Assembly: GCF_000617845.2 (NCBI RefSeq)
Contig: NZ_DF820425.1
Location: 131,690-195,689 of the forward strand
Origin: Bradyrhizobium sp. DOA9
Lineage (GTDB): Bacteria > Pseudomonadota > Alphaproteobacteria > Rhizobiales > Xanthobacteraceae
DNA: 64,000 bases
Direction of reading: 5' to 3'
This document shows, piece by piece, positions 44,816 to 53,895 of the stretch. The notes beneath the pieces are model-generated. The model made no database searches and was not told the DNA's origin. It saw nothing but the letters and a program-made list of their open reading frames with translations. How positions within the stretch are numbered: the stretch's first letter is position 1; every line of letters begins with the position of its first letter. A program made the translations under genes and the position numbers.

Positions 44816-45181
44816 TCAGATCAGGCCGACTTCCTGAAATTTCGCCGTCACGATGTCCTTGTCGAAGGGCTTCATGATGTACTCGTTGGCGCCGGCGTGC
44901 AGCGCGCGCGCAATATGCGCGACGTCGTTCTCGGTGGTGCAGAACACGACCTTGGGCTGGTCGCCGCCGGGCATGCGGCGGAGATGGCCGAGGAACTCGT
45001 AGCCATCCATGACCGGCATGTTCCAGTCGAGCAGCACCGCGTCGGGCAGGCCGCGCTTGCAGGCCTCCAACGCCTTCTCACCGTCCTCGGCTTCGAGGAT
45101 CTGGAAGTCGAGCCCCTCCAGGATCCGGCGCGCAACCTTTCGGATGACGCTGGAATCATCAACGACGAGACAAGTCCGCAT
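44816..45181 (-). CDS. cheY: Chemotaxis response regulator CheY
   Basis: A 121-residue single-domain receiver. The acidic pocket is Asp8/Asp9 (LVVDDSSVIRK), the phospho-acceptor is Asp52 (AVLLDWNMPVMDG), and the conserved Thr/Lys are in VVFCTTENDV and YIMKPFDKDI. When phosphorylated by CheA it would bind the flagellar motor. The ATG at 45181 begins the receiver and is preferred to an upstream ATG at 45238. It lies between cheW and cheB in the operon. Confidence 0.94.
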   Translation of the reverse strand: MRTCLVVDDSSVIRKVARRILEGLDFQILEAEDGEKALEACKRGLPDAVLLDWNMPVMDGYEFLGHLRRMPGGDQPKVVFCTTENDVAHIARALHAGANEYIMKPFDKDIVTAKFQEVGLI

Positions 45182-45248
45182 GTGAACCTCTGCTTCCTTC
45201 CCCCTTTGCGGGGGCACTTCCAAAGTCCTCGGCGGCAATGCCGCCGTA

Positions 45249-45719
45249 TCAGGCCGCCATCATCTCGGGCGCGAGCTCGAGGACGCGGTCGACGTCGAGG
45301 ACGACCATGAGCTGGCCGTCGAGGCGGTGGACACCGCCGGCGAGCTTGGCCATGCGGGGATCGAGGTTGACGGGGTTCTCTTCCTTGCCGTCCTCGGGCA
45401 GGCGCAGCACCTCGCCGATCTGGTCGATCAGGAGGCCGTAGGATTCGCCGCGGAGGTCGACGCCGACCGCCATCGGCAGCTTGCCGTCCTCGGGCTGCGG
45501 CAGGCCGAGACGGGCGCGCATGTCGACCACGGTGACGATGCGGCCGCGCAGATTGAGCACGCCCGCGATCTCGCGCGAGGCCAGCGGAACGCGGGTGACG
45601 CGCTCGGGCATGAACACGTCCTGGACGCGCGAGATCGGCAGGCCGAACAGCTGGCCGCCGATCATCGCGGTGACGTACTCGACCATGGCGCCTTCGGTGG
45701 TCTGCATCTTGTTGGCCAT
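45249..45719 (-). CDS. cheW: Chemotaxis coupling protein CheW
   Basis: A 156-residue CheW-domain protein (YVTAMIGGQLFGLPISRVQD, VLNLRGRIVTVVDMRARLGL) that links chemoreceptors to CheA. It follows cheA by 24 bp and shares the operon. Length and motifs are standard for the family; nothing is missing. Confidence 0.94.
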   Translation of the reverse strand: MANKMQTTEGAMVEYVTAMIGGQLFGLPISRVQDVFMPERVTRVPLASREIAGVLNLRGRIVTVVDMRARLGLPQPEDGKLPMAVGVDLRGESYGLLIDQIGEVLRLPEDGKEENPVNLDPRMAKLAGGVHRLDGQLMVVLDVDRVLELAPEMMAA

Positions 45720-45743
45720 AAGCGTATCTCCTGATCCCGCTGG

Positions 45744-48551
45744 TTACGCCGCTGCCCGGCTCAGCTCGGAGGCGCCGGCGGCGCCCGCGGTCTGCTCCTT
45801 CAGCGCCGCGATCAGACCGGGACGGTCGAACTTGGCGACATAATCGTGGAAGCCGGCCTGGCGGCCGCGCTCGATCGCCGCCGGCGACACCAGCGCCGAC
45901 AGGCCGATGATCGGCGTCGAAGCCAGGTTGTTGTCGGAGCGGATCGTCTCGGCAAACTCGAACCCGTTCATGTCGGGCATCTCGATGTCGGTCAGGATCA
46001 CGTCGAAGGTCTGGGCGCGCAGTGCGGCGAGGCCCTCCTGCGCGGTCGGCGCGGTGCGGACGCGGTAGCCGGCGGCTTTGAGCACCGGCGCCAGCATGTT
46101 GCGGAAGAAGGCCGAGTCGTCGACCAGCAGCACCGACTGCGAGTGCAGCGACGGCTTCATCTCCTTGCGGGTGAACCAGTCGGCGAACGCCATCGGCAGG
46201 AAGTGACCGACGTCGATCACCTCGGTGGCCTGGCCCTTGATCACGGCCGAGCCGAGAATGCCGGAGGAGGAGCCGCCGACCTCGATGTTGAGGCGCTCCT
46301 CGACGATGTCGATGATCTCGTCGACGACGAGGCCCATGGAGCGGCCGTCGTCGGCGAACACCAGGATCGGCTGGGCGCCCTGGCTGGCGATGGTGACGCC
46401 TTCCATGGCGACCAGCGGCATCAGCTGCTCGCGGTACTGCACCATGTAGCGGCCGTTGGAGAACTCGATCTTGTCGGCGGGCAGCTCTTCCAGGCGCGTG
46501 ACGAGACCGAGCGGGACCGCCTTGGGCTGCGAGGAGCCGGCGCGGAAGACGAGGAGCGAGGTGGTCTGCTCGCCGGAGCCGATGTGATGGGCGCCGTTCT
46601 CGTCGCCCATGTCATGGGCCGAGGAGCCGGCGGCGCCGAGCGCCTTGGCAATACCGTTGGGGTCGATGATCATGATCACCGCGCCATCGCCAAGGATGGT
46701 GTTGCCGGAGAACATGTCGATGTGACGCAGCTTCGTCGACATCGGCTTCACGACGATCTCTTCCGTATGGAATACACCATCCACGACGATGCCGAAGGTC
46801 TGGCTGCCGACCTGGGTGACCACGATGAAACCGTTCTCGGGATCGGAGGCCGCGCCGTCGTCGATCTTGAGCAGCTTCTTCAGATGGATCAGCGGCAAGA
46901 GCTTGTTGCGGAGCCTGAGGACGGCGGTGTCCTTGATGCGCTCGATGCGGTGCTCGGAGTTGGCGCGGGCCCGCACCAATTCCACCACCGAGAGCTGCGG
47001 GATCGCAAAGCGGTCGCCGGCGGCTTCGACGATCAGGGCGGAGACGATGGCGAGCGTCAGCGGGATCTTGATGGTGACGGAGGAGCCCTCGCCGGCCACG
47101 CTCTTGATGTCGATGGTGCCGCCGATCTGGTCGATATTGGTGCGCACCACGTCCATGCCGACGCCGCGGCCCGAGACCGAGGTGATGGCGGCCGCGGTCG
47201 AGAAGCCCGGCGCGAAGATGAACTTGTGGATCTGGGCTTCCGACATCTTCTCCAGCTCGGCCTCGGTGACGAGACCGGAGGAGATCGCCTTGGCCTTGAT
47301 CTTCTCGGTGTTGAGGCCACGGCCGTTGTCGGCGATGCAGATGATGATGTGGCCGCCCTCGTGATAGGCGGACAGGCGGATGGTGCCCTGCTCGCCCTTG
47401 CCGCTGGCGAGGCGCTCGGCGGGGGTCTCAAGGCCATGATCGGCGGAGTTGCGCACCATGTGGGTGAGCGGGTCCTTGATCAGGTCGAGCACCTGGCGGT
47501 CGAGCTCGGTGTCGGCGCCGTGCATCTCGAGCTCGATCTGCTTGCCGAGCTCGGATGAGAGGTCGCGGACGATGCGGGGCAGCTTCTGCCAGGCATTGCC
47601 GATCGGCTGCATGCGCGTCTTCATGACGCCCTCCTGCAACTCGGCGGTGACGTTGGAGAGGCGCTGCAGCGGCACCTTGAACTCGGTGTCCTCGTTGCGA
47701 CGGGAGATCTCCAGGAGCTGGTTGCGGGTCAGGACCAGCTCGGAGACCATGGTCATCAGGTGCTCCAGCGTATCCACGTTGACGCGGATCGACTGGTTGG
47801 CGATGCTGGCACCTTCGCCGGCGCTCTCGTCGGCGATCGACTTCTTCGGCGCCGCCTTCTCCCTGGCGGGCTTGGCTTCTTTTGCGACAGGCGCTTCAGC
47901 GGCAGGCGCAGCCTCGGCCTTGGCGGCGGGCACGGGCGCTTCGATCGCGGTCTCGCGGAAGGCGCGCTCGAGCTCGTCGAGCGAGACCTCGCCCGGGCGC
48001 AACGGACGCTCCAGGGTCTGCTCGATCAGCGTGCCCGTGGTCATCTCCTTGGCGGGTGCAGCAGCCGGGGCTTCCGGCACCAGCGGCGGGGCGTCGGCAA
48101 CGGGAGCAGCGCCGCTCGGCATCGGCTGCGCCGAGCCGGACGCGATCGGCGAAGCCGACGCTGACATTGCGGCCATGCCCTGCTCGACCATCGCCTCCAG
48201 CTTGTCGATGAGATCGCGGTCGTTGCCCTCAGGCTCGGCCTCGGTCGCCTCCAGCCCTGCGAGGATCTCCTTGATGCGGTCGATCGAGGACAGGATCACC
48301 GTCACCGCCTCGGCGGTGACAGGCATGCCGTCACGGAATTTGCCCATCAAGGTCTCGCCGGCATGCGCCAGCGCTTCGAGCCGCGGCAAACCCAGGAAGC
48401 CGCAGGTGCCCTTGATGGTGTGGACCAGGCGGAAGATGTTATCCAGGATCTTGGCGTTGTTCGGCTCCTGCTCGAACTTCACCAGCTGATTGTCCACGGT
48501 GTCCAGGCTCTCGCTGGTCTCCGTCAGAAACTCCCGCAACAGATCATCCAT
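45744..48551 (-). CDS. cheA: Hybrid chemotaxis histidine kinase CheA with two CheW-like domains and a C-terminal receiver
   Basis: A 935-residue CheA. The P1 histidine phosphotransfer domain has the phosphorylated His44 (RLVHTIKGTCGFLGLPRLE). An Ala/Glu/Pro-rich linker (~135-245) precedes the dimerisation domain (NVDTLEHLMTMVSELVLTRN), then HATPase motifs MVRNSADHGLETP, CIADNGRGLN and GRGVGMDVVR. Two CheW-like P5 regions follow, then a receiver with acceptor Asp in VILTDIEMPDMNG. The receiver fusion probably acts as a phosphate sink or adaptation element. It is encoded downstream of chpT and upstream of cheW. Confidence 0.94.
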   Translation of the reverse strand: MDDLLREFLTETSESLDTVDNQLVKFEQEPNNAKILDNIFRLVHTIKGTCGFLGLPRLEALAHAGETLMGKFRDGMPVTAEAVTVILSSIDRIKEILAGLEATEAEPEGNDRDLIDKLEAMVEQGMAAMSASASPIASGSAQPMPSGAAPVADAPPLVPEAPAAAPAKEMTTGTLIEQTLERPLRPGEVSLDELERAFRETAIEAPVPAAKAEAAPAAEAPVAKEAKPAREKAAPKKSIADESAGEGASIANQSIRVNVDTLEHLMTMVSELVLTRNQLLEISRRNEDTEFKVPLQRLSNVTAELQEGVMKTRMQPIGNAWQKLPRIVRDLSSELGKQIELEMHGADTELDRQVLDLIKDPLTHMVRNSADHGLETPAERLASGKGEQGTIRLSAYHEGGHIIICIADNGRGLNTEKIKAKAISSGLVTEAELEKMSEAQIHKFIFAPGFSTAAAITSVSGRGVGMDVVRTNIDQIGGTIDIKSVAGEGSSVTIKIPLTLAIVSALIVEAAGDRFAIPQLSVVELVRARANSEHRIERIKDTAVLRLRNKLLPLIHLKKLLKIDDGAASDPENGFIVVTQVGSQTFGIVVDGVFHTEEIVVKPMSTKLRHIDMFSGNTILGDGAVIMIIDPNGIAKALGAAGSSAHDMGDENGAHHIGSGEQTTSLLVFRAGSSQPKAVPLGLVTRLEELPADKIEFSNGRYMVQYREQLMPLVAMEGVTIASQGAQPILVFADDGRSMGLVVDEIIDIVEERLNIEVGGSSSGILGSAVIKGQATEVIDVGHFLPMAFADWFTRKEMKPSLHSQSVLLVDDSAFFRNMLAPVLKAAGYRVRTAPTAQEGLAALRAQTFDVILTDIEMPDMNGFEFAETIRSDNNLASTPIIGLSALVSPAAIERGRQAGFHDYVAKFDRPGLIAALKEQTAGAAGASELSRAAA

Positions 48552-48681
48552 GAAAACAGGCCTTCATACAGGAAGGGCGCGCACGAGGCGTGATGCGCCA
48601 TTTCGGAATGGGGCCAGCTTCACCGCAAAGCGTTTAATATTGGTTGAGTATGTGCAAAAGAACGGAACCAACAAAGAGATA

Positions 48682-48708
48682 AGGCGCCCCGGACAAGCCG
48701 AAGCGCCT
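48682..48708 (-). terminator. Weak hairpin after chpT
   Basis: AGGCGC and GCGCCT arms with an inner CGG/CCG pair form a stem 42 bp past the chpT stop. The T-run is short, so termination may be partial and cheA may be partly co-transcribed. Confidence 0.4.
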
Positions 48709-48749
48709 CGTCAAGATTGGATTAACGTTTCGCGAGCGGCGCTTCGCGT

Positions 48750-49403
48750 TTACGAAGCGGTAACGATGATGGCTTCGCCTTCCGGCTTGAGCGTCACGGT
48801 GAGCCCGCAGGCCTGCGCGAGCAGCCGCGTATAATAAGGCTGGATCGCATGCGCATCCGCAGCCGGACCGCGCTCGCCGCTCAGGAGCTCCGAGATGTTC
48901 TGCGGCAGGCGCGCGTTGTGTCCGGTCGCGGTGATGCGAAAGCTCATCGCCTCGCCCTCGCCGACCGGATCGACCGTCAGCATGCCGCCCCGCGGGATCG
49001 TGTGCTGGGCGACGACCAGCATGTTGAGCAGCAGCTTGACGCGATTCTTCGGCAGCAGCAGTCGCGGCAGATTCCACGTGATCGAGCACTTGCCGTCCTC
49101 GATATGGCCTTTCGCCATGGTCTGGGCATCGCCGAGGTCGATCTGCGCGCCGGAGGAGCCGGCCGCGCCGAAGGCAAGGCGGCAGAACTGGAGCCGGGCG
49201 GAGGCCGTCTTGGCGCTCTTGCGAATCAGGTCGAGCGCGAACTCGCGGTCCTCGGGCTTGGGATCGTCGTCGAGCACTTCGAGCCCGTTGACGATGGCGC
49301 CGACGGGGCTGATGAGATCGTGGCAGACCCGCGAGCACAGGAGCGCGGCGAGTTCGAGCATATCGGGAGCAGTAGCGGTCGCGGGCGACGAAGCGTCAGA
49401 CAT
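48750..49403 (-). CDS. chpT: Histidine phosphotransferase ChpT
   Basis: A 217-residue dimeric phosphotransferase. The phospho-acceptor is His28 in SRVCHDLISPVGAIVNGLEV, and the C-terminal half is a degenerate HATPase-like fold (MLTVDPVGEGEAMSFRITA) without kinase activity. ChpT relays phosphate from CckA to CtrA and CpdR. Its placement directly upstream of cheA and 9 kb from ctrA ties cell-cycle and motility control. The ATG at 49403 begins the conserved region (MSDASSPATA) and is preferred to 49463. Confidence 0.9.
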   Translation of the reverse strand: MSDASSPATATAPDMLELAALLCSRVCHDLISPVGAIVNGLEVLDDDPKPEDREFALDLIRKSAKTASARLQFCRLAFGAAGSSGAQIDLGDAQTMAKGHIEDGKCSITWNLPRLLLPKNRVKLLLNMLVVAQHTIPRGGMLTVDPVGEGEAMSFRITATGHNARLPQNISELLSGERGPAADAHAIQPYYTRLLAQACGLTVTLKPEGEAIIVTAS

Positions 49404-49601
49404 ATAATGGGGTCCTGGAGGGTTCCTGGAATTGCACGGCGCTGGACGCCGCGAATCACGCATGCTTGACGGATGCTGCGGGTTCTAACATTCGCAAGCC
49501 TGCGGCAGCTAGCTTGCGATCGGCTCTCAGCGGCCATAAGCCCAAGCGAATCGACCGGGGCGAATCAGTGGACGAGGAACGATTTTGCCGACAGATGAGG
49601 C

Positions 49602-50432
49602 ATGCAGGTGAAGCGGATCATTGACGGAACGGCCGCCTTTGGCCTGATGGAGCCGCTGACCGCGCTGGTGGTGAAGGCGGGCGAGGCGATCCTCGCCGTC
49701 AACCGCGCTGCCATGCGGATCGACGGCAAGCAGGATGGCTCGCCGGTGACCGAGGCCGACCTTGCCGCCGACCGCATCATCGCGGACGGTCTCGCGCAGC
49801 TCGCGGGCGACGTTCCGACGCTGTCGGAGGAACGGACCCAGCTCGCCTCCCCACCGTTTCAGGGCAGCTTCTTCCTGATCGATCCGCTCGACGGCACCAA
49901 GGAGTTCGTCGCCGGGCGCGACGAGTTCACCGTCAACCTCGCATTGGTGACGGACGGCGTGCCGCTGCTCGGCATCGTCTCCGCCCCCGCGCTCGGCCTG
50001 ATGTGGCGCGGCATCGTCGGCCACGGCGCCGAGCGCGTGAGGTTCGACGGCGCGACGATCACAGCCGCCGAGCCAATCCGCACCCGCAAGCTGCCGACCC
50101 GGGGGGAGCCCTGGATCGCCGCGGTAAGCCGTTCGCATGGCGATGCCCAAAGCGAGGCGTTCATCGCCGACAGGCCCAATGCGGTCAGGATGACGTGCGG
50201 CTCGGCCGTGAAGTTCGGCCGCATCGCGGAAGGCAGCGCCGACATCTATCCCCGTTTCGGGCCGACCTCGGAATGGGACGTCGGGGCCGGCTGCGCGGTC
50301 GTGACCGCGGCCGGCGGCCAGGTGACCGACGGCAAGGGCGGCGAGCTCCGATTCGGCCAGCGCCGCGATACCGGCTTCATCATCCCGGAATTCATCGCCT
50401 GGGGCGACCCGGAGGCGGTAGGCTGCCACTGA
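49602..50432 (+). CDS. cysQ: 3'(2'),5'-bisphosphate nucleotidase CysQ
   Basis: A 276-residue inositol-monophosphatase-superfamily enzyme that removes the 3'-phosphate from PAP/PAPS formed in sulphate assimilation. Metal-site motifs are PTLSEE (~78), IDPLDGTKEFVAGRDEFTVN (~90-108) and the C-terminal EWDVGAGCAVVTAAGG. Family length is normal. ATG 49602 has a GAGG close upstream; ATG 49647 (MEPLTALVVKAG) is possible. No sulphate gene is adjacent. Confidence 0.9.
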   Translation: MQVKRIIDGTAAFGLMEPLTALVVKAGEAILAVNRAAMRIDGKQDGSPVTEADLAADRIIADGLAQLAGDVPTLSEERTQLASPPFQGSFFLIDPLDGTKEFVAGRDEFTVNLALVTDGVPLLGIVSAPALGLMWRGIVGHGAERVRFDGATITAAEPIRTRKLPTRGEPWIAAVSRSHGDAQSEAFIADRPNAVRMTCGSAVKFGRIAEGSADIYPRFGPTSEWDVGAGCAVVTAAGGQVTDGKGGELRFGQRRDTGFIIPEFIAWGDPEAVGCH

Positions 50433-50441
50433 GCGGGCTCG

Positions 50442-50957
50442 TTACTGCCCGAGCTTCTCCTGCAGGGCCGGCCAGCGCTTGGCCACCTCGTAGAGGAAGC
50501 GCTCGGGGTCGGCCACGAAGGCGTCGCGATTGTCCTCCCGGCTGAACAAATAGAGGCGCTGCGCCACGATCGCGAAGAAATGCGGATTGGCGGCGACGGT
50601 GACGCCGCGGGCGATATCGACCGGATCATAACCGCCGAATTGCGGTCCGTAGATCTCGGGATAGGCCAGGAAAGAGGCGCGGTTGCCCTCGTTCCGGAAG
50701 CGCCACACAGCCCCCCAGAGGTTCGCCTCGAACTCCGCCGTGCCCTGCACGGCCGCCCCAGTGACGAAATAGGCGACGGGGTCGAAGCCCTCGATGGCGA
50801 CCCCGGTGAAGCGGTTGACGACGATGCGCTCGGTGGTGGCGGCCCACGCGGGCCCGCCCGCACTGAGGATCCAAATGCCCGCCAGCAGGCAGAGGCAGCG
50901 GGCGATCAAGGCAATTCCGGGGCGCAAAGGGCTATCTTCCTGCCGTTGTGCCGTCAT
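50442..50957 (-). CDS. Exported YHS-domain protein
   Basis: A 171-residue protein with an N-terminal hydrophobic signal (LIARCLCLLAGIWILSAGGP, cleavage near AWA) and a YHS-like domain containing IEGFDPVAYFVTGAAVQGTA, WRFRNEGNRASFLAYPEIY and FSREDNRDAFVADPE. YHS domains often bind metal ions, and family members appear with copper or methylamine systems, but the function here is unknown. Start at ATG 50957 gives the best signal; 50975 is also possible. It is convergent with cysQ, leaving only nine bases between stops. Confidence 0.78.
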   Translation of the reverse strand: MTAQRQEDSPLRPGIALIARCLCLLAGIWILSAGGPAWAATTERIVVNRFTGVAIEGFDPVAYFVTGAAVQGTAEFEANLWGAVWRFRNEGNRASFLAYPEIYGPQFGGYDPVDIARGVTVAANPHFFAIVAQRLYLFSREDNRDAFVADPERFLYEVAKRWPALQEKLGQ

Positions 50958-51066
50958 AGTTGCTGCGGATAACATCCGAGTCGAGGGGACATCCGGCGCA
51001 ACCTAGAGCCGTGCCTGTTGGCGTCAGGTTAAGGAAGCGACCGGATTCGGTACCAGGGGTTCTTTT

Positions 51067-51672
51067 ATGACTTTCGCATCACGCCTTGCTGCGCTCGCGC
51101 TTGCCGGGATGATCGGCTGGATCGTTCCGGCTTCCGCCCAGCAGGCGCCGCCGCCTGACCTGCCGCCGCCGCAGCGGACCCCGACGCCCAGCACCTACGG
51201 GCCCGACGAGCTCGTCACCGCCGGCCATCGCTTCTTCGGCAACGTCTCGCGCGGGCTCGCCTCGATCATCGAGAAGGCGGTCAGCCAATGGGGCCTGCCG
51301 AACGGCTACATCCTGGGTGAGGAGGGCTCCGGCGCCTTCGTCGCCGGCCTGCGCTACGGCGAAGGCACGCTCTACACCAAGAACGCCGGCGACCTGCGCG
51401 TCTATTGGCAGGGCCCCTCGCTCGGCTTCGACTGGGGCGGCGACGGCGCCCGCACCATGACGCTGGTCTACAACCTGCCCGCCACCAACGCGATCTATCA
51501 GCGCTTCGCCGGCATCGACGGCTCGGCCTACATCATCGGCGGCTTCGGCATGACGGCGCTCACCGCCAACAACATCGTGCTGGTGCCGATCCGCTCCGGG
51601 CTCGGCCTGCGCCTGGGCGCCAATATCGGCTATCTCAAATACACCCCGCGGGCGACCTGGAACCCGTTCTAG
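51067..51672 (+). CDS. eipA: Periplasmic envelope integrity protein EipA (DUF1134)
   Basis: A 201-residue exported protein with a signal peptide (RLAALALAGMIGWIVPASA) and a DUF1134 domain (IIEKAVSQWGLPNGYILGEE, GFDWGGDGARTMTLVYNLPA). The Brucella homologue EipA is a periplasmic protein needed for cell-envelope integrity and is under CtrA/CcrM control. No strong full CtrA box is seen just upstream here, only a TTAA half-site. Usual length for the family. Confidence 0.85.
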   Translation: MTFASRLAALALAGMIGWIVPASAQQAPPPDLPPPQRTPTPSTYGPDELVTAGHRFFGNVSRGLASIIEKAVSQWGLPNGYILGEEGSGAFVAGLRYGEGTLYTKNAGDLRVYWQGPSLGFDWGGDGARTMTLVYNLPATNAIYQRFAGIDGSAYIIGGFGMTALTANNIVLVPIRSGLGLRLGANIGYLKYTPRATWNPF

Positions 51673-51716
51673 GTCCTCGCCCTCCCCACTGCCCGCCGAT
51701 CAAGGTTAACGACAGA

Positions 51717-51742
51717 GCGGGGCTGGCTTTTTGCCGGCCCGC
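51717..51742 (+). terminator. Possible terminator between eipA and the coiled-coil gene
   Basis: GCGGGGCTGGC and GCCGGCCCGC pair with one bulge around a TTTTT loop. No T-run follows the stem, so this is weak. Confidence 0.35.
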
Positions 51743-51792
51743 CATGGCATTGTCGTTGGTGAATTTTTCCTTAAGCTTGGGAGTTCTGGCCC

Positions 51793-53106
51793 ATGGTCGA
51801 ACCGATCATGTACCTGGCGATCGGTTTCCTGCTCTCGATGCTGTGCGGGCTCGCGATCGTGCCGCTGGTGCATAACCGCGCGGTGCGCCTGACCACGCGC
51901 CGGTTGGAAGCTGCCACCCCGCTGTCGATGGCGGAGATCCAGGCCGACAAGGACCAGCTCCGCGCCGAATTCGCCATGTCGGCCCGCCGGCTCGAGATGA
52001 GCGTCGAGCAGCTCAAGAACAAGACCACGAGCCAGCTCGCCGAGCTCGGCAAGAAGAGCGACGCCATCAATCGCATGAAGATCGAGCTCGGCGAGAAGAA
52101 CGCCACCATCTTCGCGCTGGAGGCGCGCGAGAAGGCGGTGAAGGAGCAGCTCCGCGCCACCGAGGAGGAATTCGCCGCCAAGACGGCGTCCTTGCGCGAA
52201 GCCGAGATCGCGTTGACGGACAAGCAGGCCGAGCTCGCCAAGATCAACTCCGAACTGTCCGACCGTTCGATGATGGCGGAGAGCCGCCAGGTCGAGCTGG
52301 TCGCGGTGCGGGCGCAGATCGAGGAACTGAAGCACCGCGTCGGCGATGCCGAGAAGGAATTTGCCGCGACGCAAGCGCGCCTCGCACAGGAGCGCACCGA
52401 CTCCGAGACCGCCTCGCGCGAGCTCGCCGAGGCCCGCGGCCGCGTCGAGAATCTGAGCCAGCGCGTCACCGAACTCGACCGCCAGCTCATCGCGCAGGTC
52501 AAGGAGGCCGAGATGCTGTCGGGCCGCGTCGCCGATCTCGAGGGACGCCTCGCCACGCAGGGCAAGCTGCTCGCCGAGCGCGACTACGAGAACAACCAGC
52601 TGCGCCAGGCCAACGAGGCGAGCGAGCGCACCATCAAGGAGCTGCGCGTCGAGATCGCGGGCCTCAGCGGCGGCAAGTCGTCGGCCGCGATGGAGCAGCT
52701 GCGCGCGGAAAAGGCCGCGCTGGAGGAGCAGTTGCGCAGCGCGCGCGACGAGCGCGCGAAACTCCAGCGCGACGTCAACGCCATCCAGCAGCAGGCGGAG
52801 AGCTCCTGGGCGACCGAGCGCATGGAGAACGCGCTCTTGCGCGAGCGCATCAACGACATCGCCGCCGAGGTGGCAAAACTCGCGATGCAGCTCGAAGGCC
52901 CGAACTCGCCGATCGAGGCGCTGCTCGCGGCCGAGGCCGGCCAGCCGCCGAAGCCCGCGCCGCGCCTGGCCAACGACGCCGCGACGGGCGGCGCCGCGAC
53001 CAGCAGCGGTTCTGCGCCCCGCCTGCCCGAAGGCGGCGGAACGCTCGCCGAGCGCATCCGCGCGCTCCAGGCCCACGCCTCCCGCGCCCGCCAGCAGGGC
53101 GCGTAA
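51793..53106 (+). CDS. Membrane-anchored long coiled-coil protein
   Basis: A 437-residue protein with one N-terminal hydrophobic helix (IMYLAIGFLLSMLCGLAIV, residues 5-23) and then almost uninterrupted heptad coiled coil from ~60 to ~365 (e.g. LREAEIALTDKQAELAKINS), followed by a Pro/Ala/Ser-rich tail (~370-437). It looks like a structural tether or scaffold, reminiscent of RmuC- or TolA-like spacers but without their domains. No family with known function is recognised. It follows eipA in the same direction. Confidence 0.65.
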   Translation: MVEPIMYLAIGFLLSMLCGLAIVPLVHNRAVRLTTRRLEAATPLSMAEIQADKDQLRAEFAMSARRLEMSVEQLKNKTTSQLAELGKKSDAINRMKIELGEKNATIFALEAREKAVKEQLRATEEEFAAKTASLREAEIALTDKQAELAKINSELSDRSMMAESRQVELVAVRAQIEELKHRVGDAEKEFAATQARLAQERTDSETASRELAEARGRVENLSQRVTELDRQLIAQVKEAEMLSGRVADLEGRLATQGKLLAERDYENNQLRQANEASERTIKELRVEIAGLSGGKSSAAMEQLRAEKAALEEQLRSARDERAKLQRDVNAIQQQAESSWATERMENALLRERINDIAAEVAKLAMQLEGPNSPIEALLAAEAGQPPKPAPRLANDAATGGAATSSGSAPRLPEGGGTLAERIRALQAHASRARQQGA

Positions 53107-53257
53107 CCGGCCGAAATCCGGCTTCCCTCGCGACCTGCCGAAGGTTTTCCGCCCCGGCACCGCCTTGAAAACTTGACACCATGGGCCGGCACTTCTAAAT
53201 CGCGGGCTCCGATGTGCCGGCCGGCCGCAAGGTTGCGGCCGCCTGCATGATGGTCCC

Positions 53258-53332
53258 GGGCGCATAGCTCAGCGGGAGAGCGTTCCCTTCACACGGGAGA
53301 GGTCCAAGGTTCGATCCCTTGTGCGCCCACCA
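53258..53332 (+). tRNA. tRNA-Val (anticodon CAC)
   Basis: A complete cloverleaf with CCA encoded. The seven-base acceptor stem GGGCGCA/TGCGCCC is perfect, the D-arm is GCTC/GAGC, the anticodon stem TTCCC/GGGAG holds the loop TTCACAC (anticodon CAC, reading GTG), and the T-arm is CAAGG-TTCGATC-CCTTG. A perfect palindrome CGGCCGCAA-gg-TTGCGGCCG lies 17 bases upstream (53222-53241). Repeat and gene debris follow directly downstream. Confidence 0.95.
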
Positions 53333-53416
53333 CGCTTCGCCAAAAGGCTTCGCGTGGCGTAGCCACGCCCAAGAGTAGCGAAGCGTGTCCGGCGTAGCTC
53401 GAAGAGCGTAGACGGA
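53331..53416. repeat. Palindromic repeat directly downstream of tRNA-Val
   Basis: Outer arms CACGCTTCGC and GCGAAGCGTG (53331-53340, 53378-53387) are perfect, with an inner hairpin GCGTGGC-GTA-GCCACGC (53352-53368). The element starts inside the tRNA CCA end. Confidence 0.65.
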
Positions 53417-53489
53417 CTTGCGGGTCTTGCTTCCGGTCTGTCAAAAAACTCGAAAACAACCCCATGCACAGTAGACCGCACCAGCGGAA

Positions 53490-53835
53490 TCAAGGGGTTA
53501 CGACTTTTCCGAATTTTTCTTGCTCCGTCGGGCAAAACAGGGGCAGGATGGCATTGTCGGAAGAGGCTCCAGGACAACCTTTGCAGCTGGATCGGCCGAG
53601 CGCATCGATGAGCAGGCCGCCAGCTCGCGGAGCCCGAAGCGGCGATCCCTGCTCCGCAACCACGCGCACGGGCGGAAAAAGCAACGCAGTCCACGACGTC
53701 GAACAGCACGCTGATGCTGCCGTTGAACGACTGAGCGAAGGCGATCGCGTCATCACGCCTTGCGTCGGCGATTTGTGTGCCGAGCGTGCAATGGGGTCGC
53801 CAGTTTCCGAGCCGTCTGCTGCGCGGAATGTCCTT
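53490..53835 (-). pseudogene. Remnant of a 2'-5' RNA ligase-family (2H phosphoesterase) gene
   Basis: One frame gives GNWRPHCTLGTQIADARRDD and ends in FDVVDCVAF, which resembles the C-terminal HxT motif and tail of LigT-like 2'-5' RNA ligase proteins. Immediately after it the reading continues sensibly (PPVRVVAEQGSPLRAP) only in the next frame, so a one-base insertion in the five-base T run (plus-strand AAAAA at 53676-53680) breaks the gene. The N-terminal half with the first HxT motif is missing. A sequencing error in the run cannot be excluded, but the truncation stands either way. Confidence 0.6.
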
Positions 53836-53895
53836 CCGGCGAAACCTGCCCTTGCGGAACACGGCTCAGGCGCAAGTGTTAAGCGCGACGACTGA

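Noticed and set aside
45846..47558. 570-codon plus-strand frame
   Set aside because: Antisense to cheA, which has every expected kinase motif.
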